From contig NC_084806.1 of assembly GCF_963583255.1 (NCBI RefSeq), positions 26,136,735 to 26,200,734 of the forward strand: 64,000 bases of DNA, in the 5' to 3' direction. Below are positions 44,100 through 55,899 of this stretch, piece by piece (positions within the stretch are counted from its first letter, which is position 1; each line of letters begins with the position of its first letter). The translations under genes were made by a program, and so were the position numbers. Below the pieces are notes generated by a model that ran no database searches, was not told the origin of the DNA, and worked only from the letters and a program-made list of their open reading frames with translations. This stretch comes from Pyrus communis (taxonomy: Eukaryota; Streptophyta; Magnoliopsida; Rosales; Rosaceae).

Positions 44100-47000
44100 G
44101 TATAAAACACTAATTTTCTTTAGAAAATTGGCTTTTGTTTGGTAATCTTTTTTTAATCCAGTTAATTGAATATCCAATTAATGGAAAAATGTATTCGTAC
44201 CAAACCCCATTCCAATTGAATGGTTGGTGTATTTGTTCCAAACGACATTTGAATTGGATGATTGGTTTATTTGTTCCAAACCCCAATATAATAGTATTTG
44301 TATTTCTGCCCATTTATGGATGATTGGTGTAGCTGCTATGATTGTCATATTGTGCATGTTGGTTATTGCTTAACTGAGCAAATAAAGTCAGCAAAAAAGT
44401 AGATGCTATGTCAGTGTATGTCAATGGGGAGTGTAGCTATGAAATATATGATTACATTGATCATGGATGATGAGTATAACAGAGTCCTAACTGAGCAATA
44501 CATGTTAGTGACTCAGTATAGATGCTAAATACTAATGGGTGAATAATGAATGTTCTGCTGAGTAGCATGTTATTACCAATCTTGATAGATTTACAAAGCA
44601 TATGAGAGAATTCGTATGAATTTTGCACTGGTGGCTGAAGAAAAATCAACAAGCTAAATTACTCATTTAACTATTTACATGCATTTGATCACAGATATTG
44701 AGAAACCTTAGAGTTAATCATCTGTAACAATAAATGTTAATTATTCAAGCCTGATTTCTTTGCAATGGCTTCCTTCGTTAACCTTTACAACTACTTCTCT
44801 CTTCCCTTTCCCACTTCCTCCATTCTCTCTTTCTCTTTCTAATCTCTACTGAGTTTCTTTCAATCTGTCAATTTATATAATTTATTCTTTGATGTGATAT
44901 TTGGTGCATTTGATTTGGTTTTGTGAATGTCTTCCTGACTTTTCCGCTTTGGATTCAAATAATAAGTTCAATGGTTGTATATATAACAGAATACTGATTT
45001 GCGAAAAGGCAATTCAAAGCTTCAAAATTTGTATATTACGCTAGGCTGACTACCTTTTTTCCCCGCTTTTTCGACTTTGAGCAATTGCAGTATTTTAGCC
45101 CAACTTGCTAAAATTTTTGTTTATTTTTAAACGAATTCTGTATGAATTTACTTGTAAATGTTATATGAATTTGGTATAAACTTGAATAGAACTTATATCT
45201 GCAGGTTGAATGTGTCCTTTACCAACTATTTTTTGGTATAAGAAAAAGATTACATTATATACACACAATGCAATATGTTGCCTATCTGTTTATATACATG
45301 TTATATTAATACATATAATGTTACATGTTAAACAGAGCAATAGATGCCAAGCCAAAAGTGAGAATGGGAACGAAGAATCCATGCCAAAATCTCGCATTTG
45401 TTCATAGTGGTCTTGATGGAACATGGAATCCATATCACCAAGTGTACTAATTCAAGGTTCATTGTTCAAATTCTTAAATTAAAATTAATTTTGTCTTGAC
45501 TCTAGTTTCTTCATGTCATTCTTAACTTCACATGCATAGATATTGATAAAGAGCTTCAGGAGGGTCATTGCTAAATATCTACAAATTTGTTAAGCCTCAG
45601 GCTTCCAGTTATCAAACTACAAGTAACTACGGATTAGTAGATGTTTAGTAATGACCCTTTTGAAATGATGGATATATTGTCGATATTATTGATCCATTGA
45701 GTATCCATGAGAACTTGAAGTAATCATTGCCATAAAAAGTAGAAGTGATGACTCACACCAGGAATCAGTTATCTCATCAGCAGCTTTATTTTTATCTAAG
45801 ATCGAATTTGACACCTGTAGGTGTATATAGGTTAAATCGATTGTTAAGATGGCAATTTAATCACTTTTCAACGTCCGATATCTCCATCTCCCTGTTTTGG
45901 ATTTTTAGTTACTTGAAATGAATAGATTCTAGGCATTTCATTTAGCAAAATGAGTAGTGGATAGTGCTAACTCATTTTTCTTACATGCATAGCAATACGG
46001 GCACTTTTCTTGGCAATATAGTGCTTAGCTTAAAATTAGAATGTGATTAAGTTGTATTAAATTTGTTGGATTAACCACTGGTCCATTTATAGTTCATTTA
46101 ATCTTTTGAATTAGTAAGCTACTGTGTTGTGTCCTTCACATTTCTTGGTGTGCTATTGATATGGAAAACATCATCTATCTGTTCTATTTATCGCATGTCA
46201 TGAGAATCAAAGTAGACTTGGCATCCCTTTTGTGGTCTTTTTTGTGTTGGCAGATGCCATCAGATAGGCAAAATCGTATTGGCTATAAAGTGCAATGAAT
46301 GCTACAGGTTACTAAGTTTCGCCATATGCCTTCATTGTGGCATTGCCCTCTCTGCGACAAGTAAGCATTCTAATTTCACTTTGTGGAATGATATTAAGTT
46401 GACTTATGGAATAATATAGAGTTGTGTCATGCATGAAAACTATGAATCCATTTCATCATGCATTTTTTAGTTAAACTAATATGTTTTTGTTCAATTGACT
46501 GCAACTCATGCCGCAGTTTGCTTCACAAACCTCTACGATTAGCTTCCATACAATATGTTGCAAGTTTGAGGATATCTCTACATCTTAATTTCTGCTCTCT
46601 CTGGTTGTTTCAAGTTTGTAATTTTACATGCTATAATGCCACGTGATTTGATTATAAAAATATAAAACAAAATCCGTCCATGATTTACAAATTTGTATTT
46701 GATTTTTGATGTCTTTTCAGTGTAAGGCATATGTTGCACAAGTGAGGTAAGTAGGTTGCTGGGCATATATTTTGCCATCTTAACTGCAGGGGCAAAATAT
46801 ATGTAAACTGCAGCTTGCTTCTGTTTCGTATGGAAACAAACCTTCTGCTTATTTTTGCCTTTGAAAAGTTGTGGTTACAAAATCAGCTACTTGAACAAGT
46901 CCTCAACACTTTCTATTTTTAGTTACCTGTTGAAATGGCTGCCTACACTGCATGACACATATTATATGTGTGAACTTAATGTTTCTTCTATTTCTTAAGG

Positions 47001-47230
47001 AAACAGAACTTTTTTGGAAACCATCTCTTTCTAATCAAAGACGTTCAGTTTCTTCCCACTCATTGTATAATGTGTCTATATGCCAACTCACTTGAATGTA
47101 TATAAAAGCAAAACTGCTTATCTTATCGACCTCATTCACTCATGTATCCCTTTGTTTGTTCATAGTTATGTTGAATTTATTCAACTTAAATGTGTTTTAT
47201 TCATCTGATTACGCCTGAAACAGCTGCCTT
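44100..47230. other. Non-coding, with a possible zinc-finger-like exon at 46255-46361
   Basis: Mostly AT-rich sequence. Positions 46255-46361, between CAG and GTAAGC, encode in one frame VTKFRHMPSLWHCPLCDK with a CxxC pair, possibly a further captured exon of unknown origin. No other coding sequence is recognised. Confidence 0.3.
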
Positions 47231-47260
47231 CCGCGGTAACGAGCGGGCCTAATTTTTAGT
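47231..47260 (+). mobile_element. Helitron-like 3' terminus (hairpin plus CTRR-like end)
   Basis: CCGC-GGTAACGA-GCGG forms a 4-bp GC stem with an 8-nt loop (47231-47246). It is followed by GCCTAATTTTTAGT. A Helitron 3' end is a GC-rich hairpin some 10 nt before CTRR followed by T; here the end would be TTAG|T (degenerate) or the CTAA two bases after the stem. The position, downstream of captured gene fragments all reading toward it, fits. The 5' TC end is not identified; A|TCTCTAAAG at 39021 is one candidate. Confidence 0.4.
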
Positions 47261-47345
47261 ATGTACCCAAATCATAACACATTCTTCTTTTTTAATTTTT
47301 CTTTTGATACAAGTACAACGCTATTTGGTGTCAAGGGTTCAAAAT

Positions 47346-47569
47346 TTTAGATTGACCACACAATGCGCAACTCATAATTTTTAAGTATCGAACTCTTATG
47401 TGTGGAGAGTTTTGAGACCCCAAAATATAAAGATGCTGCTACGTCTGTTTGAAAGATTTAGATTGACCACACAATGCGCAACTCATAATTTTTAAGTATC
47501 GAACTCTTATGTGTGGAGAGTTTTGAGACCCCCAAAATATAAAGATGCTGCTATGTCTGTTTGAAAGGG
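47346..47569. repeat. Two tandem copies of a 111-bp unit
   Basis: TTTAGATTGACCACACAATG through GCTGCTA(C/T)GTCTGTTTGAAAG occurs twice at an offset of 111 bp. The copies differ by one substitution, one inserted C and the junction. Confidence 0.92.
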
Positions 47570-47740
47570 ATCCTCTCCGGATCCCTTCTTCCTAATCCAC
47601 CAAATCAGTTCATATCATTGAAATTTGATCAGACGGTTACAAACAGAAGCCCATTTAAAAAATTTATAATTTCAATCGTTGAATCAAATTTCAACAGTAA
47701 GAATCCCTTGATTTGGTAGATTAGGAGAAAGGGATCCGAA
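47567..47740. mobile_element. MITE, about 175 bp
   Basis: CGGATCCCTTCTTCCTAATC, then CACCAAATCA (47579-47608), is the imperfect inverse of 47708-47738 (TGATTTGGTAGATTAGGAGA, then AAGGGATCCG). The centre is non-coding. The extra GGGATCCTCT at the left edge is part of, or next to, the terminus. Confidence 0.7.
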
Positions 47741-47757
47741 GCCGTTTGATTAATGTA

Positions 47758-47916
47758 TAAGGAAAACTAATGAAAATGGTTTGAAAACTTTGAGTTTTAA
47801 TAAAAAAAGACAAAAAGGTGTTGTAAGTGAATAGTACCAGGAGTGACTTTTTAAAGTAAAAATGTCATTTTCGTTAAAAGTGAACAGTACTAGATGTGTT
47901 TCGTTAAAACTCCCTA
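47758..47916. mobile_element. MITE-like repeat, about 160 bp
   Basis: The order GGAAAACTAATGAAAATGG.TTGAAAACTTTGAGTTTTAA, then GAATAGTACCAGG and TTTCGTTAAAACTCCC, is one I recognise as a short dispersed repeat in Rosaceae. Terminal complementarity is weak. The copy is bounded by eye. Confidence 0.5.
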
Positions 47917-48119
47917 ATATATATCCTGAGTGAATAGAAGTCGACTCAATAATTATTGGGTGGTTTAGTTGGATAAATGGATTTTGCAGCGGTCAAATAA
48001 CTTGTATTAAACGGAAGTAATCTTACCAAATAATGAGTAGCGGTATAACTACTATTCTGACTTTTAGTGACTACATTATATATTTATTGTATTTGTGTGT
48101 GTGTATATATATGCGGAAT

Positions 48120-48331
48120 AGGATCCTACTCGGATTCTTTTTGTGAAGATTTTGAAGATCATTTCATCGTGTCCATTCATCTATTATCATGCGGTTATAA
48201 ATCATTTGAAATTTTTTTATTTATAATTGAACACAAACAATATCTGATAAAAACTGACCATACGATATATGATAAATGGACACGATGAAGTGATAATTGA
48301 GATCCTCACAAAGAAGATCCTGATCCTATAT
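48120..48331. mobile_element. MITE with about 60-bp inverted arms
   Basis: The left arm (AGGATCCTACTCGGATTCTT, TTGTGAAGAT to CATCGTGTCCATTCATC) is complementary to the right arm (GATAAATGGACACGATGAAG to CACAAAGAAGATCCTGATCC). It is about 210 bp long with a non-coding centre. Confidence 0.7.
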
Positions 48332-49178
48332 ACACAACATCGATGGGATCCTTCCCTTTATTCATCAGCTCATGTTACACTCGGAGACCCTTCGACAGCA
48401 ACATATATATATGTCGATGATCTGCATGTTTGAGTTTCACATGCAAAAATATGCATGGTCAAAGTCTTAACTTCTTTTTTTTCCCAAAAGTTTTACTATT
48501 ATTAGAAGAGGAGAGTTCGGAATTATTACAATTATTTAGAGGATGAAGAGTTTTGAACACGGAATCTATGAGTAGAACTTAGCACGTTATCTACTAGGAT
48601 ACTAGTGCACATACAACATAACTTGAATTCTCTCTCTCTGGGTTAGAAAGCAACAAAGAGTCCTATTGAGACTGTATATGTGTAGGAAATAATGACATTA
48701 CAGTAGTGACCAACAACTATATATTCAAGCGACAAGGAAATTGAACAATTCTTTAGGTAAATGTTTACAAGAATGTGAAGGTATCTTTTTCACATAGGTG
48801 CTGAATACTTAAAAATATATGTATCTGAGTAGAGAATTCAGAAGCCTCACTACCAATAACCAATCCAGGAAAATAAACCTTATTAACGAATAATGAATGC
48901 AGAAATTAATTTTTCTACATAAGGTTGAACAGTTTTTTCAAATTTATAAGTACGAACCAGAGAGATGATGATGACGAGACTTATGAGATTGATCTGCAAA
49001 ACAGAAAGAAAAATGTAAACTTTAGTTTATAAGGAGGCAAATGCATCAGGTGAATGTACAGTTTCTAAATTAATTATTAAGAATTTTATTTGATCTCAAT
49101 AATAAAGAGGAAATATTCAACAATTTAATGTAACTGAAAAAAATGAAGCGAAAGATTTGAGAGGGTATCTGCAAGAAC
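48332..49178. other. 3' flank of the MYB gene
   Basis: No gene was recognised. The part next to 49178 should contain the MYB 3' UTR (minus strand). Confidence 0.4.
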
Positions 49179-50306
49179 TTACTCTAGAATATCTTTCCAG
49201 TAGGATTCACTTGTTTCATCATCCATGAGTTTCTCCCAAGCGTCAAAGATGGCCGTGGAAGAAGTCCCCGGAGATAGTGCTGCTGATGAAAATGCAGGAG
49301 GTGGTTGGTTCGAGGTCTGGACATATATATCACCATAGCAACTACTGCTCATGTTCTCCTGATCAGTACTATTGCTATTAATACCTCCTTGTGCACCAAA
49401 CCCACCTTGAAATCCTTCAAACAAGTTAGAAATCGCGTGGAAGCTGTCGACTTTATCAGCCTGCTGGTTCCATTTCTGACCACTTAGTATGGTACTTGCA
49501 CCACTCATATTTCCTTCTCCAAACAGATGAAGACTGTGAGAACCAAAATGACTATTAGTAGTAGTGTTCATCACGTCTGCATTATAATTTTTAGGAGGAA
49601 CACTACTATTACTTGTGCTCACGACTGGCATCATGTATAAACATTGAAGTAACTGCATTTTGGCAAGTTGGGCAGCATCCGCTGCTGCTTGCAGGCTCAT
49701 GGCATTGTCCCAAGGACTAGTCATCATGTTCGAGTTGCCAACACTTGCTGCTCTGAGCAACCATGAAAGGTCGAGGAGGTGATTTAGGTCAGTCCTTGGC
49801 TTGTGGGTGTTTGGATCAATCCCCATGTGCAGGAGCTTCTTTCTCAGGTGGGTGTTCCAGTAATTCTTGATTTCGTTATCCGTTCTCCCTGGTAGATGAG
49901 TTGCAATCTTTGACCACCTGAAAGAACAAGCAACGTACACCTTTAATTAATTAGTTTCACAAATTAGTTTTACAAATTTGTGTAGAGGAAACTTAATTTA
50001 TATGTGAATTGTGATGGATGGAGAAAATTAATTAGCATACTTGTTTCCAAGAACTGAATGAAGATTGATGATAACTCGTTCTTCCTCTTCGGAGAACTTT
50101 CCTCTCTTAATATCAGGCCTCAGGTAATTTGTCCACCTTAATCTGCAACTCTTGCCACACCTGTTGAGGCCAGCAAGCTTGGGGAGAGCTCTCCAGCTTC
50201 CATGACCATTTCTTCTAATATAATCCGTCAATTTCGCATCTTCGTCCATTGTCCAGGGACCTTTCTTCAAACTGTTCTCTTCATCACAACAAGGGGATCT
50301 AACCAT
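49179..50306 (-). CDS. R2R3-MYB transcription factor, MYB53/92/93-like
   Basis: Exon 1 is 50306-50041 and exon 2 is 49917-49179; the 123-bp intron (50040-49918, GTATGC to TTTCAG) splits the Lys codon of GNK|WSKIA. The protein has 334 residues. R2 lies at about 14-65 ([37 protein letters not shown]) and R3 at about 67-116 ([40 protein letters not shown]). [13 protein letters not shown] follows directly, then [12 protein letters not shown], both familiar from the suberin/root MYB53/92/93 group. The bHLH-interaction signature in R3 is not seen. The intron often found in R2 is absent here. ATG at 50306 is chosen because MVRSPCC is the family start. The C-terminal [19 protein letters not shown] may be an activation segment. 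The clade is likely, the exact orthologue unknown. Confidence 0.93.
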
Positions 50307-50378
50307 TGTGCTAATATTAATACACAAACAGGGAAAAAGGTAAGGATATTGATTGATTCTAGGATTAGCTTTGGACAT

Positions 50379-50388
50379 GTATATATTT
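50379..50388 (-). promoter_or_regulatory. Possible TATA box of the MYB gene
   Basis: AAATATATAC on the minus strand lies about 75 bp upstream of the ATG. This is the only TATA-like word at a suitable distance. Confidence 0.4.
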
Positions 50389-50936
50389 TTGAGACATGCT
50401 GGTTTTTTAGGTGCAAGGAAGATGTAGTTCAAAGAGTGATGTCATTTCATTCTTTTCCTCATTAGGATATATTTCTTAGCTACCTGAAACGAGCAATGAC
50501 GATTGACGAGGAAGCAACCTTGAAAGTTAAAAACCATTTAGAAAATAAGATGGCACGATAATTATCAGGATTAGGTAGTGCATGTGTCATCAATGAGACA
50601 GTATGGTCGACAAATTTTCGTAAAGCCACCAGTCAGATTTTCATTGGATATAGAATGCCAGAAGAATAAGGTGGCGTACCTAGGATTCAAGGTTCGGATT
50701 GTGTCTATGTTTTGTGACAAAAAACTAATAGGCACGCGACAACGTGACATCAAGAAAAGCAGATGGAAAATATACAGATTGTGTGCTACTTGAGAAGATG
50801 TGCTGTCATTGACTGTTGTTGTCCACATAGTAAACTGGTATTTGAATTGATTGCAAAGACACCAGAAATTTGACATTTTGTTTTTACTCAGGGAATGGTA
50901 GTGTTCAATTTTTTGCTGTTGCTCCGTTGATGATGT
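50389..50936. other. MYB upstream region, ended by an LTR
   Basis: About 550 bp of unique sequence lie between the putative TATA box and the LTR start at 50937. There is no gene. The native promoter farther upstream is displaced by the retrotransposon. Confidence 0.5.
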
Positions 50937-51577
50937 TGTAGACATGCAAATTTCGGTGAAAATAAATGATCATCAAACACATTAAATTTTGGCATGCGAG
51001 GGCTTACATGGCATACAAGGGGGGCTTACATGGCATATGCCTCATCAAGACCGGAAATTAATATTTGATTTTAATTAAAGCAAATAGAAATGCCAATTGG
51101 GCAAGTTGATTATTTAATGGAAATAAATCACGAACCAAGCCACAAATCAAGTCCAAATTCATCCATGGGCAAGACTTGGAAAGTCTATAAATACAAGGCC
51201 TCAAGGCAAAGAAAAGAGATACAAAAATCATTCAAGCACCCAGAAGCTGTCAAAGCTCAAGCACCCAAATCCCCAAAACACTTACAAGAATTTAGAAATT
51301 TCTTTGTGTTATTCACCAAACTTTCGAAGAATCATCAAGCAATACTACTCATGCCGATCCTTCAAATCGCCATGAGACCAAAACCTCGCAGCAACCGTTC
51401 ATCCGAGACCAAGTCATCGTGACCCTTGGATCAACAACCTACACATCCACACATCTTTTGGAGATTGAATAAGAGGAAACTTGTAAACAGAGATTGTAAC
51501 CCTACAAATTCATTAATACAAATTTATTTTTGTACACGTGTTCTTGTTTCATTTGTCACAAGAATTTCGTGTTTACA
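50937..51577 (+). repeat. 5' LTR of the plus-strand Tat element
   Basis: It starts TGTAGACATG and ends GTGTTTACA. The ends form an imperfect inverted repeat (TGTAGACA/TGTAAACA). A TATA box (TATAAATA) is at 51186-51193. The start matches that of the minus-strand LTR at 2101 (TGTAGACACC, then GTGAAATAAATG or a close form). Confidence 0.8.
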
Positions 51578-51599
51578 AATTTGACACCCCCGGTGGGAC
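51578..51599 (+). promoter_or_regulatory. Primer-binding site of the plus-strand Tat element
   Basis: Directly after the LTR stands AATTTGACACCCCCGGTGGG, close to the TTTGGCACGCCCGGTGGGAC pattern common in this group, with two probable substitutions. Confidence 0.65.
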
Positions 51600-51652
51600 T
51601 ATCTCTGCCTCTCATCTCTTTCTCCATTGGATGAACAAACACCAACAAAATC

Positions 51653-53100
51653 AATGGCATCAAAGAAGGGTCAAGTTGTTCCTACAATCAAGGCGAAGAG
51701 CATGAGCATCTCGGCCGCAAGTGGATAGTCTATTGGCGTCACAACCAGAAGTAAGGCAAGGACGGTCACTATTCAACAAGCCACCTCCAATTTGGTGCCA
51801 CTAAAGGAACAAGGGGAGCGTCAGAGGTGGGAGCTTGTCATCAGCTTGGCCTCACTGGAGACATCAAAGCAAGCCATTGCATGGGAGAAGACAACCCGGA
51901 GTGATGAACGTGGTTCTTTTGTGTCAAAAAGTTCAAGGGAGTGCTCATTGTTGCAAGCCTCAGATGCAAACTCAAGCACTGGATCCTCCCACGGATTGCC
52001 AACTGACCATTGCCACGAGGGGACTGCGGTGACCCCTTCAATGACTGCAGGGGACTTTTATCATGTAATCATGCAAGTGATGATTACTGGTGCCACGCTC
52101 ATTGAGGAATAGCTAGCTTAAATGAATGAAGTGATTGCAAAGTTGACAAAGACTGTCAAAGAGAAGGACATGTATATCGCCATTCTCATGAATAGGTTAG
52201 AGATGCAACATAAAGAGGAAGCTTACCCCAACCCGGAGAAGAATCAGTGGGACAAGGAGTCTAGCGAGAAAGAGGAGCATCAGGTAGAGAAAGTAGGAGA
52301 AAGACAAAAGCCGAAGTCTGAAATGCTCTCTTTCCATCTAGCAACTCTAGGACATGATCTCTAATACCATCAAGGCACAGAACGAGGGTACTTCGCGGGA
52401 CACTAGGTTGTATTCCAAGTCATACACCAGTAGGATTGATGGATTGCGAATGCTGACAGGGTACCAGCCACTTAAGTTCATGCAGTTTGACGAAAAGGGT
52501 AACCCAAAGCAACACATCACCAATTTTGTCGAGACTTGCAACAATATTGGAACAAAGGGAGGCCACCTTATGAAGCAATTTGTCCGCTCCTTGAATAGGA
52601 ATGCATTTGACTGGTACACGGACCTGGAGCCTGAGTCTATCAACAACAGGGCTTAGATGGAGCGGGAATTCTTGAACCGTTTCTATAGTACCTGTTGCAC
52701 TGTTAGTATGATGGAACTCACAAGTTCAAAGTAGTGGAAGGACGAGCCGGTTGTCGACTACATCAACCGATAACGCTCACTAAGTCTTGACTGCAAATAT
52801 AGGCTTTCAGAAACATCTGCAATAGAAATGTGCGTATAGGGCATACACTCGGGACTACACTACATCCTCTAAGGCATCAAACCACGAACCTTTGAAGAGT
52901 TAGCTACTCGCACCTATGACATGGAGCTGAGCATTGCTAATCATGAGAAGAAAAAGCCAATCGCTGACTACAGGAGAGATAGAGTCTTCGGGCTAAAAGT
53001 AGAGAATGCGGTGAAAAAGCCTACCAAGGAGGCAATGATGGTCAACACTACTCCCATCAAAATCTCCACATGAAACACCACTCATGTTAAAATTTCCTCG
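51653..53100 (+). pseudogene. Gag of the plus-strand Tat element, with several stops
   Basis: It starts MASKKGQVVP at 51653. A stop comes at 51725-51730, then long open parts: a coiled-coil-like MNEVIAKLTKTVKEKD (52122 on) and the gag core at 52354-52656 (MLTGYQPLKFMQFDEKGNPK, VETCNNIGTKG, VRSLNRNAFDWYTDLEPESI). After 52656 the same frame continues EREFLNRFYST, WKDEPVVDYINR and IKPRTFEELATRTYDMELSI, broken by TAG and TAA codons. Most stops sit where Trp or Gln codons would be expected, as C-to-T/G-to-A change would give. The protein would form the capsid; this copy cannot. Confidence 0.8.
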
Positions 53101-54001
53101 AAAGAAAAAAAAAAGAAAGAGGTCAAGCAGAACGAGCCTTTTCTTGGTCAGGAAAGTTATAAGCATACCTTAAAAGAACTCGAAGAGAAGACTTACCCAT
53201 TCCCTGACTCTGATGTGGCTGCCATGTTGGAAGACCTGCTCAACAAGAAAGTAATCGAGTTGCCTGAGTGCAAATGACCAAAAGAAATGAATCAAGTGAA
53301 CGATTCCAAGTACTGCAAGTATCATCGCATCATTAGTCATCTGGTGGGCAAGTTCTTTGCCCTCAAAGAGTTAATCATGAAGCTCACCTAGAAAGGAATA
53401 ATTGAGATAAACCTAGAGGAAGTGGCAACAGTGAACATAACAACTATTGTGTTTGGGTCTTTTAATCCCGTACATTTCTATGCATCATCTGTCAAGCTTC
53501 AGCCACGTTCTTCTAAGGTGTGTCGTGAAATGGTTCATGCAAGAAAAGCCTGAATGGAGCATGCCACCATAACTCATCTGCCGATGATAATGAAATGTGG
53601 ACGTTGGTGATACGAAGGAAGGTGCGAAAACCACAGTTGTAAGCTGTTCACCCAAGGAAGGAAGACCAAAGAGGAAGCCCACGCCACCATGCTTATATGA
53701 CCCCTCCAAAGGCAACCATAAAGGTGATAAAACCGACACTTGGAGAAAAGCCTAAGACCTGAAAGCCGCAAGCTCTCATAGTTCTGCAAGAGTACTTTCC
53801 CAAAGGCTTTTTCAAACATAGTTCAAACACGGTTTCTTGCTAAATGGTTAAAGGAGAAAAGTCCTCGAATGCGAAGGATACTCCTGATAAGGAAAATGAG
53901 GATCTTTCGCAAGTGAAAGGCATACCTGCATGCTTTAGCATGCAAGAAGCATTAGTGATGAATCCCGACAACTACAAGTCACAGACATACAAAGGGCATT
54001 A

Positions 54002-54520
54002 GTGGAGGTGTTGATGAATCCCGACAGCTACAAGTCACAGATATACAAGGTTGGAGACTTAGAGCTTCGACCTCATGAATGCGCCATGTGTTGTGCCACA
54101 TGTGTTGCCATTAACTTTACTGGTGAAGAGCTACTATTAGGGTTGAAACGACATAATCACCCACTCTTTATCTCAAGTTATGCAAGAGAACAAAAGATTG
54201 GTTGCATGCTTGTTGATGGAGGTTCAACAATAAACATCATGCCAAAGTCAACAATGACGGAGATATGGATCAAGATGGACGAGTAATCTCAGAGCCACCT
54301 TCTAATCCAAGGTTTTAACCAAGGTGGGCAAAGGGCAATATGTATAATTAGGATCGAGACGGCAATTGGAGAATTAAAGTTAAGTACGCTATTTCACATT
54401 ATTGATGCCAGGAGTTACTACAAATTGCTATTCGGAAGGCCTTGGATTCACGACCATCAACCCTGCATCAATGTCTAAAGTTCTACAAAGGCAGGGTGAA
54501 GACAATACAGGGGGACACAA
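54002..54520 (+). pseudogene. Protease region of the plus-strand Tat element
   Basis: The frame 54002-54286 encodes HECAMCCATCVAINFTGEEL, then GCMLVDGGSTINIMPKSTMT. The LVDGGS motif is the aspartic-protease active-site region. A TAA at 54284-54286 interrupts it, and LLFGRPWIHDHQPCINV follows in a shifted frame (54420-54480). It aligns segment by segment with the minus-strand copy at 1-780. Confidence 0.8.
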
Positions 54521-55899
54521 AGCCATTTACTGAAGCTGAGTTATATTTCGCCGACGCCAAGTTTTACATGGATGAAGACATGGTGCTGGATACCCATTCC
54601 ACAGAAATCTAATCAATAGGTAAAGTCGTGCCCAGAAAGAAAAAATTGCAAGTAGTGTCATCTCCAAAGAAAAGTGGCCACAAGTGTTTAGAGTACTCGA
54701 CATTCGAAGAGAGCGGAGCATCCTCAAAAGGATCGAACACATCAGTCATTCGATACATTCCAGTGTCACGAAGAAAGAATGGGCAATTGCCAATTGAGAA
54801 AGAGAAATAATGAACATGTAAGAAAATTGGAAAAAGAAGGCGTAAAGCTTCTGAAGGCAGCCACAGTTATGACACTACCCACGTTAAATAATCCAAATGT
54901 TTCAGAGCCATCATTGCCGAGTTTCGTTAGGCAAAACATGACAGACCGTGGCTTTCTTCCTACCAAGAGGTCCGAGAAAGGCTTCGACCCCAATGTTTAG
55001 AAGCTTATGTTAAAGGTTGGGTATGACTTCACCTCATCTTCAACACTCGGAAAGAAGGATCTAGGCATCATTGGTGAAAGGAAACATGAGCTCACTGAAA
55101 CCCAGAGAAAGCTAAAGGAGCATGGTTATGAAGTCAACTTTACAAAGGCAGGCCTTGGTTTCACACCTATCGCACCTGTCAAGATTTCAAGCAAAGGGAA
55201 AGATAAGAAGGTTAGTACTCAACACATCAACGTGGATGTAATGGAATATGAAGAAGAGTCAAAGCCCATTCCATGAATATCAATGTTTGATCGTTTGATC
55301 AGTTCCACGCCTCGAACTTCCTTGTTGGATCTCATTGGTAGCCAAGTTCGAACTCATGAGTTCAACATAATGACTGGCTCTAGTAGACAGGAAAGTGTGG
55401 TTGGTTTTCCTCCATGAATGTTAGCCTTGGAGAGACTCACAGTGGCAAAAGATCTGTCTAAGGAAAAGAAGCCGGTCTTAGCAAAAATGAGACATGTCGA
55501 TTCAGCCAAAGATGGTGAAATTCGAAGTTTAATCCTTTCATGCATGAAACACCAGTCAACACTGGACGTGAGCTTAGATGGACAACTAAAGGTGAAGTGA
55601 CAGATAATTATACACACTAGTCAAACCATAAATCAACAGGTTGAAGAAGATGCCAAAGAGGAAATAATCCAAAGCGTTTACCACATATCAGTCAAAGAGT
55701 TCAATGAGGATGAGGACGCTGAAGGAGACATTAAGGAGGCCCCACTGTAACTCGAGGACGGGGGGCAGACGACTAAAGATGACCTAAAAAAGCTCAACTT
55801 GGGCATGAATGAAGACCCAAAACCTATCTTTGTTAGTGCACTATTAAGCTAGGGCGAAGTGGAGGAATATTGCTAACTGTTACTGGAGTACAAAGATGT

